Shown: piece by piece, positions 44,263-54,193 of the stretch | Numbering within the stretch: position 1 is the first letter of the stretch | Layout of the letters: each line of letters begins with the position of its first letter | Assembly: GCF_900111865.1 (NCBI RefSeq) | Contig: NZ_FOJS01000007.1 | Coordinates: 36,129-100,128 of the forward strand | Reading direction: 5' to 3' | From: Parageobacillus thermantarcticus | GTDB taxonomy: Bacteria; Bacillota; Bacilli; Bacillales; Anoxybacillaceae | DNA length: 64,000 bases | Translations under genes and position numbers: made by a program | Notes under the pieces: generated by a model | The model's database searches: none | What the model was told of the DNA's origin: nothing | Seen by the model: the letters and a program-made list of their open reading frames with translations, nothing else

Positions 44263-44526
44263 TTAATTGTCAAAATAAAATCGATATACACTTTTCGCAA
44301 TTTCCTTCGCGTCAATTTTATATGTCCCGTTTTGCACTTGCTCCTTTAACTTGCGCACTTTTTCTTGATGTTCGACCGTCCATTGGGAAAGCTGCTGCAG
44401 TTCTTTCGCCGCTGCGGAAATTTCCACTTTATCTTGTTTAATGTCATTTTTTTTCACTTGCGTCTCTTTATCAAATTGCCGTTTATAAGGATTAATGCCT
44501 GGCAGGCCGAATTTGTCAATTCTCAT
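44263..44526 (-). CDS. flgM: Anti-sigma-D factor FlgM
   Basis: 87 aa: N-terminal MRIDKFGLPGINPY, EISAAAKELQQLSQW, and C-terminal VQNGTYKIDAKEIAKSVYRFY, the SigD-binding helices. Exported after hook completion to free SigD. ATG at 44526 follows GGGGGGATTTTC. A SigD promoter precedes the gene. Confidence 0.94.
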   Translation of the reverse strand: MRIDKFGLPGINPYKRQFDKETQVKKNDIKQDKVEISAAAKELQQLSQWTVEHQEKVRKLKEQVQNGTYKIDAKEIAKSVYRFYFDN

Positions 44527-44583
44527 GAAAATCCCCCCTTTTAACATGCCCTGTGCCGTTCGTTGCCGCAACTTCTATCTATA

Positions 44584-44610
44584 TTATCGGCAAACGCAAA
44601 AGATTGTTAA
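44584..44610 (-). promoter_or_regulatory. SigD promoter of flgM-flgN-flgK-flgL
   Basis: On the minus strand the -10 GCCGATAA (44584-44591) is an exact consensus match. TTAA at 44607-44610, 15 bp upstream, fits the TAAA -35 in three of four positions. Confidence 0.8.
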
Positions 44611-44617
44611 CAACCAT

Positions 44618-45034
44618 TCAAAATTTATTTTCGTCGTTCCTTTTCGTATAATAAATGCTTTCTGCCTGACGGCGCTTTTTCCTTTCTTCATCTTTTTGCA
44701 GCTCTTCTAACTGTTGGTTTAAGTCTTTTAAACAGTTTTCGCACAATTTGCCTTTGCGAATCAACGTGCCACAGCGGGCGCAAGGATATGTTAAATTTGG
44801 AAATTGCGCAAGTTTCAGCCGGCCGCTTTGAATAAATTTAATCAGCAGCGATTCCTTTACTCCTGTTGCGTCAACAATTTGCGCCATTGTCGCCATGCGG
44901 TTTTCTCTTTTCCGCAAAAAATGGTAAACTTTCTCAAACGCCTCTTCTTCCTCTTTATAGCAATCCTCACAAATATCACGAAACGAAGTTTTAACAAATA
45001 AACGTCCGCAGTTTGGGCAATTCGCTAAATTCAT
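44618..45034 (-). CDS. yvyF: YvyF-family flagellar operon protein
   Basis: 138 aa. Two zinc-type modules: CPNCGRLF...CEDCYKEEEEAF at the N-terminus and CARCGTLIRKGKLCENC near residues 84-100, with a helix-turn-helix-like middle (MATMAQIVDATGV). Size and position before flgM match the YvyF family. Function unknown; probably a regulator. Confidence 0.85.
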   Translation of the reverse strand: MNLANCPNCGRLFVKTSFRDICEDCYKEEEEAFEKVYHFLRKRENRMATMAQIVDATGVKESLLIKFIQSGRLKLAQFPNLTYPCARCGTLIRKGKLCENCLKDLNQQLEELQKDEERKKRRQAESIYYTKRNDENKF

Positions 45035-45087
45035 TGCTTATCCTCCCCATATTCCTCTCTCCTTTTATTATAAGACATAAGAAACGC

Positions 45088-45525
45088 TTACGTATAAATA
45101 TTGATGATTAACCCTTGAATTTCCCCGATTGTGCCTAAAAGGTCGATTCCTTGTTTTTCTTTTTGCAACACCGCATTCGTGAGATCGATAAGCTTTTTAT
45201 CCACTTCTTTCACCATTTTGTACAAACGCGACCGGCCGCTCCAATTGAAACCATGTTGTTCTGACAATCGCAAACCGTTTTGTACCGCATCATCCAGCAG
45301 CTTTTTCACAAGCCGTTTATATTTTCGCAAATCTTCCACCGAACGCGATTCTGCTAATTTTTTTCCTTGTTCTTCGATTTCTTTCGCAAGCTGACGAAAT
45401 CGTTCGAGCGCGAGTGCTTCGTTTTGCTTTGCCACGACTTCTGCAAACGATACAGACGAGGAAGCAGCTGCCTCTTTTTTGCTTACATTCATCATGTTCG
45501 CTTTCGTGATTTTTTGAATTTCCAC
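45088..45525 (-). CDS. yaaR: YaaR family protein (DUF327)
   Basis: 145 aa helical: residues 60-145 carry the YaaR pattern KYKRLVKKLLDDAVQNGLRL, FNWSGRSRLYKMVKEVDKKL and LLGTIGEIQGLIINIYT. In B. subtilis yaaR is near the origin, not in the flagellar cluster. Function unknown; its presence here suggests a motility link. Confidence 0.82.
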   Translation of the reverse strand: MEIQKITKANMMNVSKKEAAASSSVSFAEVVAKQNEALALERFRQLAKEIEEQGKKLAESRSVEDLRKYKRLVKKLLDDAVQNGLRLSEQHGFNWSGRSRLYKMVKEVDKKLIDLTNAVLQKEKQGIDLLGTIGEIQGLIINIYT

Positions 45526-45536
45526 ATGAATCTCCC

Positions 45537-45791
45537 CTATTGTTGTTCGATGCTTTTAATTAATTTCAAAATTTCCCCAATGACCGCATAAAGCTGTGAA
45601 GGAACGCGATTTTCCGGATCAACTAAATGTTTGACAAGCGCTGAATCGTCTTGCATCGGAACGTGTTGTTGCTGCGACAGCTTGATCATTTCGTTTACAG
45701 TATGGATTTTCGGTTCCGACAGCTGATCGGCTCCGCTTTGATAACTTTTGAGCGCAGAAAAATGTTGATAACCGTTTTTCATACTTTCCAA
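45537..45791 (-). CDS. FlhB C-terminal-like protein (YlqH type)
   Basis: 84 aa resembling the cytoplasmic tail of FlhB/EscU: MIKLSQQQHVPMQDDSALVKHLV...VPSQLYAVIGEILKLI. The autocleavage NPTH motif of full FlhB is missing, as in stand-alone FlhB-C proteins. The gene overlaps the FliK-like gene by 13 bp. In B. subtilis ylqG-ylqH form an equivalent pair at another locus. Role in export switching is inferred. Confidence 0.7.
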   Translation of the reverse strand: MESMKNGYQHFSALKSYQSGADQLSEPKIHTVNEMIKLSQQQHVPMQDDSALVKHLVDPENRVPSQLYAVIGEILKLIKSIEQQ

Positions 45792-47704
45792 TCATACCCT
45801 TTCCCGCTATTTCTTTCGTTCGCTTCCGTTGTTTCCACCGCTGTTTTTTGCTCTTTTTGTTCATTATTCATTTTTGCAAAAGCAATTCCTTTCACATTGT
45901 AGCCGATTTCCTCCAGATTTTCTTTAGCCGCCTCTGTTAATGATTTTAACGTTTCGGCAAGTTCCGCGCTGTCCGTTTTAATGGTTACCGTTAAATCTCT
46001 TTCTAACGCCTGTAGCAAAATCCCGATTTTCCCGTATTTTTCCGTGTCGAGTAAAAAGTAAAGGCTGCAATTTTGCCAATCGAGCTTTCCTCCATCATTC
46101 CGCGAGTTTAAATAAATGTGGACCGTTTCGATTCGGTCGTTCAATAACATCGGCACTTGATAAAACATCGTTTGCGTATGGTTGCTGGTGTCAAATTTGC
46201 TTAGTAGCTGCTGGCCTGTCATATTCGCCAAAGCGTGTTCGGCTTGCTGTGCGATCATGCCATGTTCTCCTTGGCTTAATTTCAACAACAGCGCCTTTAT
46301 ATTTTGCGGTTCTATGGACGGCTGCTTAAACAGGAAGGAGCGAAAAACATCTTTTTCATGGTGAAACCCTAATTGCCGGAATTGTTCAAACGTATTTCTT
46401 GCCGAAACTTCCTCACCGTGCGGAGGCTTTAATATTTTCTCTAATTGCGTAAAAATTTGCTGCTTCGGTGCCGCTTCCTGCACATCTACATTGAAATGAA
46501 AAGCGGAAACAAAATGTTTTACTTTTACGTCTGCCGGCTGAAAGCGAATCCCTCCAAGCAAATTCTTTACTTCATTCACGATTTTTAAAGCTTCGTTCTG
46601 CTTTCCTTCAGCAAGCAGCTGCTTCGCTTCCGCCAATTTCGCGCTTGCTTGAAGCATCTGTTTCTCTGTTTTCATATCGGTAAAAAGCATAAACTCTCCT
46701 TGCAAAATAGCGCGGTCTAACGTATGAATCACGGCTTCGACGAATTGTTTTGCTTGCTGGCGCGCCGATGTTTGTCCGCTGTTCAATAAAAACGCCGCGT
46801 TTTCCAGCTTCTTATTCATCTCTATTTGCAGCTTTTTAAAATCAAGCGCCGCTTGCGATAGTTTTTCCGTAATCGTCTTCACGATCATATTTTTGGCTGG
46901 GGCGGGGAATGCTTGCATCCATTCCTCATTCCAATATGGCAATTCCGTTTGTTGCCCTTCCGCCATTTCTACAGATGCAGAAATGTGGCGTTTTTGAGGG
47001 ACTTCTTGCTCTTCCATTAAATCTGTTTCGTCTTGAGAATGGACAAACTTTGTGCTATCGTGACCGAAATCGTGGTTGTTCTCCTCGAAAACTTGTAAAC
47101 TGTTCTCCGCTGAAGTTTGTAAACCGTTCCCCAGCGAAGCTTGTAAACTGTTTTCTATTGAAGATTGCAAGCGCGGCAAAAGATGAAGACGATCTGCCAG
47201 CTGCGTTAAAACTTCGCCCAACGGTTCGCCATGTAGCGCTTCATGGATGGACCATAGATGGGATTCGGTCACTTCAAGCTTCTTATTCGCAAGCGCTTTT
47301 ATCGTTTCCAATTTTTCGTTCAGCGTCCCCATTGCTTTTTCGAAAAAGCGCCTTAATATCGCTTTTTCTTCCTTAGATAGACGAATTCCTTGCGCCAGCA
47401 AAATTTGTTCAGCTTTCTCCAGTTCGCTGGCAGGAAATAAACCGGCGGCGGCATCATTTGTTTTCGCTGTTTTCGGCACTGCTTGCACTTGCAACACACC
47501 ATCTTTTATGCCAACAATCCGCACAACAACTTGATCTTCCTTCGGCATTTCTCCTTGAAAGCGAACGAGCACATCCTGCCCTTTCACCGTTACAATCGCT
47601 TCATCGTTGCTTAACTTTTCCTTCATCGTTGCGAAAAACGTTTCTCCCTCTTTCAAAGAAAACGGCATTGGGTCGGTCATGATGAAATCGTTACGAACTT
47701 GCAT
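45779..47704 (-). CDS. FliK/YlqG-like large flagellar-associated protein
   Basis: About 641 aa. N-terminal beta-rich domain (EAIVTVKGQDVLVRFQG), long helical/low-complexity middle with repeats of ENSLQ units near residues 180-215, and a C-terminal domain (about 520-620: YQVPMLLNDRIETVHIYLNSR, YFLLDTEKYGKIGILLQ) like the FliK hook-length-control C-domain. ATG at 47704 has GGGAG at 9 nt; GTG at 47713 is too close to it. Paired with a FlhB-C-like protein, the usual FliK partner. Confidence 0.7.
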   Translation of the reverse strand: MQVRNDFIMTDPMPFSLKEGETFFATMKEKLSNDEAIVTVKGQDVLVRFQGEMPKEDQVVVRIVGIKDGVLQVQAVPKTAKTNDAAAGLFPASELEKAEQILLAQGIRLSKEEKAILRRFFEKAMGTLNEKLETIKALANKKLEVTESHLWSIHEALHGEPLGEVLTQLADRLHLLPRLQSSIENSLQASLGNGLQTSAENSLQVFEENNHDFGHDSTKFVHSQDETDLMEEQEVPQKRHISASVEMAEGQQTELPYWNEEWMQAFPAPAKNMIVKTITEKLSQAALDFKKLQIEMNKKLENAAFLLNSGQTSARQQAKQFVEAVIHTLDRAILQGEFMLFTDMKTEKQMLQASAKLAEAKQLLAEGKQNEALKIVNEVKNLLGGIRFQPADVKVKHFVSAFHFNVDVQEAAPKQQIFTQLEKILKPPHGEEVSARNTFEQFRQLGFHHEKDVFRSFLFKQPSIEPQNIKALLLKLSQGEHGMIAQQAEHALANMTGQQLLSKFDTSNHTQTMFYQVPMLLNDRIETVHIYLNSRNDGGKLDWQNCSLYFLLDTEKYGKIGILLQALERDLTVTIKTDSAELAETLKSLTEAAKENLEEIGYNVKGIAFAKMNNEQKEQKTAVETTEANERNSGKGYDWKV

Positions 47705-47764
47705 TTCTTTCACGCTCCCGCACTATCTTCGCTATCTTTAATATCGGCATGTTTTCCTACAATA

Positions 47765-48472
47765 TTAACCTCTTGCCAATGTAATCGAAGAAACAGAGGC
47801 GGCGCCAGCCTTAAGTAGCACCTTCGCCGCATGCCTTAACGTTGTTCCTGTCGTATAAATGTCGTCGATTAATACAATATGTTTGCCACGCAAAGATGTT
47901 TTTTCCGAGAGGCGAAAGACGTTTTCTGTCCGCAGCCGCTCAAGGCGCGATTTTTTTGACTGTTTTTCCAAGTGGCGGCGGCAAAGTGGTTCATAAATGG
48001 GAAGAGCAAGCAGTTCGGCGAGCGCCTTTGCTTGGTTAAATCCGCGTTCGTACAGACGCTCATCGCTGAGAGGAATCGGGACGATGCAAAAGGTATTGTC
48101 GAAATGGCGGTAAAATTCGCGGCAAAACTCGTCCTGAAACGCTTGGACAATCGCGTAGTCGCCGCGAAATTTCCAAAGCGCGACCACTTCCTTCATAAAT
48201 TCATTGTACATATACACCGACCGATTTTTCGTTAACACATCTTTCCATTCATCATCCTTTTGCCATTGAACACAATCAGCGCATAATTTCCCTTGGCGAT
48301 GCGATCGTTCAAGACCGGCGAAAGGCCGGCCGCAAATATCGCAAATTTCTCCATCAATTTTCACAAAAGCGCCGCGGCATTTCACACAAAGGCAATCCGC
48401 GTTTTTTAACGTCAAAAAATGTTGCCAGCTCGCGAGCGGATTGTACGGCGCATGACAAATCAAGCAATTCAT
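47765..48472 (-). CDS. comFC: ComFC phosphoribosyltransferase-like competence protein
   Basis: 235 aa. N-terminal zinc cysteines (CLICHAPY, CVKCRG, CDICGRPF, CADC) and C-terminal PRTase motif HIVLIDDIYTTGTTLRHAAK. Needed for transformation in naturally competent bacteria, with ComFA. The start overlaps the comFA stop (ATGA). comFB, present between them in B. subtilis, is absent. Confidence 0.92.
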   Translation of the reverse strand: MNCLICHAPYNPLASWQHFLTLKNADCLCVKCRGAFVKIDGEICDICGRPFAGLERSHRQGKLCADCVQWQKDDEWKDVLTKNRSVYMYNEFMKEVVALWKFRGDYAIVQAFQDEFCREFYRHFDNTFCIVPIPLSDERLYERGFNQAKALAELLALPIYEPLCRRHLEKQSKKSRLERLRTENVFRLSEKTSLRGKHIVLIDDIYTTGTTLRHAAKVLLKAGAASVSSITLARG

Positions 48473-49965
48473 TGCGTTTTCAACAGCCCCCTTTCCGCCG
48501 CCTCCTTATTCATCCTTTCAATCTGCCGCTTTGCCGCAACCATTCCCTTCGTCTTGCCGTAATGGAAAAAGCGGATGTCGCCGTCCGGATATTGGGCGCT
48601 GCGGCCGACGCGGCCAGCAATTTGCACGAGCGCGCTTTCCGTGAAAATGTCGTCTTCGGCGCCGAGCACGGCAACATCGATGTTTGGAACGGTCACGCCT
48701 CGTTCTAAAATGGTTGTAGTGACAAGAAGCGGTATGCGACCGTCGCGAAACGCCTGCACTTTCTCCGCGCGCTCCGGATCTTCCGCGTGGACTCCTTCGA
48801 TCCGCTCATCCAATTGTTTTAGTATACGCACAACTTTCTCGAGGACATCAATATGGGGGACGAATAAAAACGCTTGTTTTTCTGTTTCAATGCGGGATTG
48901 GACCCATGCCATCACGTTGCGGGGAAGGCTTCCTCGCTTTAGCTGCCTGCGCCAGTTTCCGCACCATTCGAAGGATGGGACTGGGAGAGGAAACCTGTGG
49001 TAGCGGGCGGGGATGGTGACGGCTTTCCGTGTGCCGCGCCTGATTTCCCGCTGCCACGCCGGATGCGGAGTCGCGGTTAAATAAATCAGGCTGGACTTTT
49101 CTTTGCGCGCTTTTGCGGCGGCGTATTCGAGCATTGGCTCAACGGAGTACGGAAAGGCATCAACTTCATCAATCACCATCACGTCAAAAGCGCGGTAAAA
49201 CCGTAAAAGTTGATGTGTGGTGGAAATAACAAGCGGGGCGAATTTGCCGCGGTCTTCGCTGCCGCCGTATAAAGCGATCAATGGCACATTCGCAAACGCT
49301 TGTTTCAAACGCGGGGCAAGTTCACGCACGACGTCGATCCTCGGTGTAGCGATGCATACGCGTTTTCCCATCTCCAACGCCCGCGCGATTCCTTGAAACA
49401 GCACCTCCGTTTTCCCGGCTCCGCACACCGCCCAAATAACCAATTCGCCATTCTGCGCGATCGCGTTCTCGACCGCATCGGCGGCCCGTTGTTGCCCTTC
49501 GGATAACGTTCCGTTCCAAGAAAGCGGGGAAAGGTAACGGGATTGCGGAAAAGAAAAGCGGGACACAACGAGCGGCGTGCATTCGCTGACGCGCCCCATC
49601 ATAATGCATTTGCGGCAATACGTACAAACGGTATGGCAGCGGGCACAAGGAAACGAGGCGAAAAAACGGCCATCCTCGTTTCCGCATCTCATGCAGCGCC
49701 ATCCATGTTTCGTTTTTACAATTCCTTTTTCATAAGAAAGATAGCCGTGTTCATAATGGGCTTGGATGAGATCGAGAGGAAATGGGAGTTCTTCCAAAAG
49801 AAGCTGTCTTCCTTCCACAAATGAAAGGAGTTCCGCGGAGTAATGAAACCCTGGGGTTAGCTGAATCGAAGGCGGGAAATCGATATGGCTGATCGGCTTG
49901 GCATCTTTATCATTTTTTGCCAGCGTTTCAGGGATAAGCCTTCCTTTGTCCACGATAAAACGCAT
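48469..49965 (-). CDS. comFA: ComFA DNA-uptake helicase
   Basis: 498-aa ATP-dependent translocase driving single-stranded DNA import. Four-cysteine zinc site (CMRCGN...CARCHTVCTYCRKC), Walker A AVCGAGKTE, DEAD-type VIDEVDAFPYS, and motif VI QIAGRVGRSA. First gene of the comF operon; a ComK-type AT-box lies upstream. Confidence 0.95.
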   Translation of the reverse strand: MRFIVDKGRLIPETLAKNDKDAKPISHIDFPPSIQLTPGFHYSAELLSFVEGRQLLLEELPFPLDLIQAHYEHGYLSYEKGIVKTKHGWRCMRCGNEDGRFFASFPCARCHTVCTYCRKCIMMGRVSECTPLVVSRFSFPQSRYLSPLSWNGTLSEGQQRAADAVENAIAQNGELVIWAVCGAGKTEVLFQGIARALEMGKRVCIATPRIDVVRELAPRLKQAFANVPLIALYGGSEDRGKFAPLVISTTHQLLRFYRAFDVMVIDEVDAFPYSVEPMLEYAAAKARKEKSSLIYLTATPHPAWQREIRRGTRKAVTIPARYHRFPLPVPSFEWCGNWRRQLKRGSLPRNVMAWVQSRIETEKQAFLFVPHIDVLEKVVRILKQLDERIEGVHAEDPERAEKVQAFRDGRIPLLVTTTILERGVTVPNIDVAVLGAEDDIFTESALVQIAGRVGRSAQYPDGDIRFFHYGKTKGMVAAKRQIERMNKEAAERGLLKTQ

Positions 49966-50045
49966 ATACTTCCTCCATTTCCCTATTATTAGTCACGTTC
50001 TCGTTATTGTATAAAATTCATCCAGTAAACTTGGACTACTAAAAT

Positions 50046-50058
50046 AAAACCTCTTTTT
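50046..50058. promoter_or_regulatory. Possible ComK AT-box upstream of comFA
   Basis: AAAACCTCTTTTT fits AAAA-N5-TTTT, the ComK half-site, 80 bp upstream of comFA. ComK needs two such boxes at set spacing; only one is clear. Confidence 0.4.
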
Positions 50059-50500
50059 GCTAGTTTCTTTTCACATAATTTCCATCTTATATCACATAAA
50101 CGAGCAACGAGCAGCTTTGAATGATAACGCCAAATCCAGCACTTCGACGTGCAAATTTGGATCTCCACAAAATAAAACAACCGTTGCCGCTTTTCACACA
50201 AATTGGGGCTATATCCTCTTTATGGCTTCATGGATGATGCACAAAATGTTGCTGGACCAGAAAAAGTCCAGCGAACTCGGGAACGCCGGAAACGAAAATC
50301 GTTTCTATTTCCGGAATCTAATCCTTCGTTCTGTTCCCGTTTTTCTTTGCACATCGAAGCGCTCCTTTTTGGAAAGGGGCAAAAACGATGCTTTTCTTTT
50401 TTTACCAAATTTTTAGGAAGTATCGCATTACTATGCGGTGGGTGCAGGAAGCAAAATTTTGGAAAGCCTCGCATCAATAGCGGCATAGGAAGCAGCAAAA
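50059..50500. other. Intergenic region without a supported gene
   Basis: About 440 bp between comFA and degV. Short open frames on both strands show no family features, and GC and codon patterns are mixed; possibly decayed coding sequence. Confidence 0.4.
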
Positions 50501-51346
50501 TTACGGCTGATACCACGTCAGTCCTAACGCGCCTTCGCCAAGGTGGGTAGCGATGACGGGACCGAAATAGCTAATCGTAAACTCGACGTTCGGATAAAGG
50601 CTTGATAACCGTTCCTTCCATTGTTCCGCCTCATCTGGGCGGTTGGCATGAATGATCGCCGCTTTTAACGGCACGCCTTTGGCCGCGTCTTCTGCCAATA
50701 ATTCTTCAATCCGTTTGATCGCTTTTTTGCGCGTGCGAATTTTTTCAAACGGAACGATCACTTTATTTTCAAAACAAAGCAGCGGCTTGATTTGCAGCAG
50801 CCCGCCGATAAACGCCTGCGCGCCTGTCAATCTTCCGCCGCGCTGCAAATGCGCCAAATCGTCGACCATAAAGTAGGCGCGCAACGTTTTTTTCATTTCA
50901 TCGATCCGCGCGATGATTTCCTCCGGCGTTTTTCCGTCAAGCGCCATCTTTGCCGCTTCGATCGCGTAAAAGCCTTGGGCCATGCAGCTGATTTCCGAAT
51001 CGTACGCGTATACTTTCAGCCCATCGACCATATTTCCTGCCGTCAGCGCGCCTTGGTATGTCCCGCTGATGCCGCTTGAGAGATGGATGCTGATGACCGC
51101 ATCGTACCCTTCGTCGCGGAGCGATGTAAACAGCTCAACAAACTCGCCAACCGCTGGCTGTGAAGTCGTCGGCAAATTTTTATGCTGCTTTACTTTTTCG
51201 TAAAATTGTTCCGCACTGATATCGACTTCCTCGCGGTACGTTTCCCCGCCAAACGCAACGCTCAGCGGAATCATCCGAATCCTCAACCGATCGCGCACAT
51301 CTTTTGGAATGTACGCGGTGCTATCCGTTACAACTGCTGTTTTCAT
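50501..51346 (-). CDS. yviA: DegV family fatty-acid-binding protein (YviA)
   Basis: 281 aa. N-terminal TAVVTDSTAYIPKDV and ISIHLSSGISGTYQGALTA are the lipid-headgroup binding loops of the DegV/FakB family, with C-terminal EGALGLTWY. FakB proteins present fatty acids to the kinase FakA. Lies next to degU as in B. subtilis; despite the name it is unrelated to DegSU signalling. Confidence 0.93.
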   Translation of the reverse strand: MKTAVVTDSTAYIPKDVRDRLRIRMIPLSVAFGGETYREEVDISAEQFYEKVKQHKNLPTTSQPAVGEFVELFTSLRDEGYDAVISIHLSSGISGTYQGALTAGNMVDGLKVYAYDSEISCMAQGFYAIEAAKMALDGKTPEEIIARIDEMKKTLRAYFMVDDLAHLQRGGRLTGAQAFIGGLLQIKPLLCFENKVIVPFEKIRTRKKAIKRIEELLAEDAAKGVPLKAAIIHANRPDEAEQWKERLSSLYPNVEFTISYFGPVIATHLGEGALGLTWYQP

Positions 51347-51447
51347 CGTCCATACCTTCCTTACCGTTTTTGTTACCTATTGTAGCGGAAAATGAAACGA
51401 ATTTCATTATCATTAACCCGATAAGCACTTGGTCCTTTCCGGCGAAA

Positions 51448-52128
51448 CTAGCGGACTTCGACCCAGCCGTTTTTGATGGCGACAATGACCGCTTGTGTAC
51501 GGTCGTTCACGTTTAGTTTTTGCAAAATGTTGCTTACATGGTTTTTCACCGTTTTTTCGCTAATGTATAGCGCCTCGCCAATGCCTCGGTTGCTTTTTCC
51601 GTCTGCTAATAGCTGCAACACTTCACATTCGCGGCGCGTTAACAGATGAAGCGGCCAGCGGACTTCCCGCTTTCCTTCTTCTTCCTTCTCGCCCTTTCCA
51701 GCCGAAAGCCGGCGGTATTCGCGAATTAAATTATGCGTAATCCGCGGATGCAAGTACGATCCGCCTTCCGCGACGATTTTCACCGCTTCAATCAACGTAT
51801 CCGCGTCCATCTCTTTTAATAAATAACCGGTAGCGCCCGTTTGCAACGCACGCATCACATAGTTTTCATCATCATGAATCGAAAGAACGACGACTTTTGT
51901 GTCAGGATATGTTTCAATCAGCTGTTTCGTCGCCTCTACTCCATTGATGTTCGGCATATTAATATCCATGATGACGATATCAGGACGATATTGTTCGACA
52001 ATCGCAAGCGCTTCACTTCCGTCTGAGCCCTCAGCGACCACCTCAAACTCCTCTTCAAATTCTAAAATCCGCTTCATTCCTTCACGAAACAGTTGATGAT
52101 CGTCAATAATGGCAATGCGTGTTTTCAT
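51448..52128 (-). CDS. degU: Response regulator DegU
   Basis: 226 aa NarL/LuxR-type regulator. Receiver with Asp55 in [10 protein letters not shown], Thr/Lys switch residues in [11 protein letters not shown] and LLKEMD; C-terminal [43 protein letters not shown]. Controls motility, competence and exoenzymes. 34 bp downstream of degS. Confidence 0.96.
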   Translation of the reverse strand: MKTRIAIIDDHQLFREGMKRILEFEEEFEVVAEGSDGSEALAIVEQYRPDIVIMDINMPNINGVEATKQLIETYPDTKVVVLSIHDDENYVMRALQTGATGYLLKEMDADTLIEAVKIVAEGGSYLHPRITHNLIREYRRLSAGKGEKEEEGKREVRWPLHLLTRRECEVLQLLADGKSNRGIGEALYISEKTVKNHVSNILQKLNVNDRTQAVIVAIKNGWVEVR

Positions 52129-52162
52129 GATGCCTCTCCTCCCTTTTTTAGTGTTATTGTGC

Positions 52163-53308
52163 TTATATGTTCAATGGGATGCGGATAAAAATCGTCGTGC
52201 CAGCGCCAATTTTCGACCGGATATTTAACGTTCCTTCCAGCAAGTCAACCCTCTCTCTCATGCCCATTAGCCCAAAGGCGTTTTCTTTTTTAACGGTTGT
52301 GTCAAACCCTTTCCCATTATCTTTCACCATCACAAGCAGCTGATTGTTTTTCACTTCCGTTTTCACTTCAATTTCCGTCGCCTCGGCATGTTTCAAGGCA
52401 TTTTGTACCGCTTCTTGAACGAGGCGAAACACCGCGACTTCGAAACGGGGCGGAAGCCTCATTTCTTCCCCAATATGTACGAATGTGATACCAATTCCCT
52501 TATTATATTCTTCGATCGTCTGCAAATATTTTCTTAACGTAGGAATTAAGCCTAGATCGTCAAGCGCCATTGGTCTTAAATCATAAATAATTCTTCGCAC
52601 TTCGTAAAGAGCAGAACGAACCATTTTTTTAAAATCGCGGATTTCCGAAATAGCCGCTTCAATCCCGCGATCTTTTAACACTTTTTCCATTAAATCGGAA
52701 CGAATAATGACGTGCGCGAGCATTTGCGCCGGACCGTCGTGGATTTCCCGCGACAGCCGTTTTCGTTCTTCTTCCTGCGCCTCGATGATTTTCAAACCAA
52801 ATTCTTGCTTTTGTCTCGCCCCTTCAATAAATTCACCGACTTGGCGGAAATCGCTAGTTAAATAATTAAGTACAACCGTAACCTGCCCAACTAAAAGATC
52901 GGCACGTTCGATCGTTTCTTTCAGCCCGATTAAACGCCGCTCCAACTCATCCCGCCGTACTCGCAGCTGTTTTTCCCTCTCGCGGACCATCGCCAGCGCC
53001 ATGTGCAATTCATGCGCTTTTTCATACGCTTCGCGGATTTCATCTTCTGAATGCATTGCGAAATTCCGGCTCACTTCTGAAAGGCGTTGGCGGGAGAGAC
53101 GGGTTTGCACTTCGAGCTTGTCCGCCTCCACGATCGTCTTTTCGATCGCCGCCTTCACGTCTGCCAATTCCTTAATCATCCATTCATATTCTTGGCGCGA
53201 CTGTTCGCCAATTCGAAATATTTCGTCTTTGCTATGTTGAACGGTGTCGATCATTTTTTCGACAATTTTATCCAATTCTTTTACGTCCAAGCTTTTATTC
53301 GTCGACAT
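52163..53308 (-). CDS. degS: Sensor histidine kinase DegS
   Basis: About 381-aa cytoplasmic kinase without membrane segments. N-terminal coiled-coil sensor domain, HisKA_3 phospho-acceptor His in [17 protein letters not shown], ATPase N box [16 protein letters not shown] box DNGKGFD. ATG at 53308 follows GGAGGATGTTGT and gives M-S-T-N-K-S. Forms the DegS-DegU pair. Confidence 0.96.
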   Translation of the reverse strand: MSTNKSLDVKELDKIVEKMIDTVQHSKDEIFRIGEQSRQEYEWMIKELADVKAAIEKTIVEADKLEVQTRLSRQRLSEVSRNFAMHSEDEIREAYEKAHELHMALAMVREREKQLRVRRDELERRLIGLKETIERADLLVGQVTVVLNYLTSDFRQVGEFIEGARQKQEFGLKIIEAQEEERKRLSREIHDGPAQMLAHVIIRSDLMEKVLKDRGIEAAISEIRDFKKMVRSALYEVRRIIYDLRPMALDDLGLIPTLRKYLQTIEEYNKGIGITFVHIGEEMRLPPRFEVAVFRLVQEAVQNALKHAEATEIEVKTEVKNNQLLVMVKDNGKGFDTTVKKENAFGLMGMRERVDLLEGTLNIRSKIGAGTTIFIRIPLNI

Positions 53309-53527
53309 ACAACATCCTCCGTAAACGCGTTGCTGCGATGTTTTCCCGTTTTGCGCATAGATGCTAAAAAAATTTATTTGAAGGAAAAAAGTTGTCAATT
53401 TATAATAAAAAAAGCATCTACTAAAATTCTGCCCTTTGCCTACTAAAATAGTATAACACGTTTTTATAAAAACCTTGCCTATTTTTTATCTAGACTCGTT
53501 TTTGGTTGCAGCGGGGTGATTTTTGTT

Positions 53528-54163
53528 TTGTTGCAAAAATACTATACAGTAAAAGGATACGGCGAAAATGAAATCGTCATCGAAAAATCTCGCTTTATTT
53601 GCTACATCAACAGAGCAACTACAGAAGAAGAAGCGATTCAATTTATCCAACAAATAAAAAAAAAGCATTGGGACGCGACTCATAACTGTTCTGCCTACAT
53701 TATCGGCGAACACGATCAAATCCAAAAAGCGAACGATGACGGCGAACCGAGCGGCACCGCCGGCATTCCGATGCTGGAGGTGCTGAAGAAAAAGGGGCTG
53801 AAAGATACCGTCGCCGTCGTCACCCGGTATTTTGGCGGCATTAAACTGGGAGCAGGCGGCCTTGTGCGCGCTTACGGAAAATCGGTGTCGGAAGGGCTGA
53901 AAGCAGCCGGCATCGTCGAACGCCGCCTTGCGCGCATCATGCATGTCACCATCGATTACACGTGGCTCGGAAAAGTGGAAAATGAATTGCGCTCTTCTGA
54001 TTATACTATAAAAGACATCCATTACGCGGAAAATGTGGAGTTGGAAATTTTTGTAGAAGAAACGGAAAAGCAAACGTTCATCGATTGGATGACCGAGCTG
54101 ACAAACGGAAGAGCGGAAATAAGAGAAGGGGAAACGGAATATCTCGAAACGGACGTCTTTTGA
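53528..54163 (+). CDS. yvyE: YigZ/IMPACT family protein YvyE
   Basis: About 211 aa. UPF0029 core: SRFICYINRATTEEEA, DDGEPSGTAGIPMLEVL, VVTRYFGGIKLGAGGLVRAY; C-terminal ferredoxin-like DUF1949. Relatives act in protein quality control or translation (IMPACT); role in Bacillus not settled. Start is probably TTG at 53528 or 53531, giving M-L-Q-K-Y-Y-T-V-K-G-Y-G as in relatives; a GTG at 53516 overlaps the ribosome site. Divergent from degS. Confidence 0.9.
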   Translation: MLQKYYTVKGYGENEIVIEKSRFICYINRATTEEEAIQFIQQIKKKHWDATHNCSAYIIGEHDQIQKANDDGEPSGTAGIPMLEVLKKKGLKDTVAVVTRYFGGIKLGAGGLVRAYGKSVSEGLKAAGIVERRLARIMHVTIDYTWLGKVENELRSSDYTIKDIHYAENVELEIFVEETEKQTFIDWMTELTNGRAEIREGETEYLETDVF

Positions 54164-54193
54164 ACTAAAACGATAAAAAGGAGTTATTTTATC

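Noticed and set aside
50057..50550. Genes in the comFA-degV interval
   Set aside because: Overlapping open frames on both strands with no family features and no ribosome sites.
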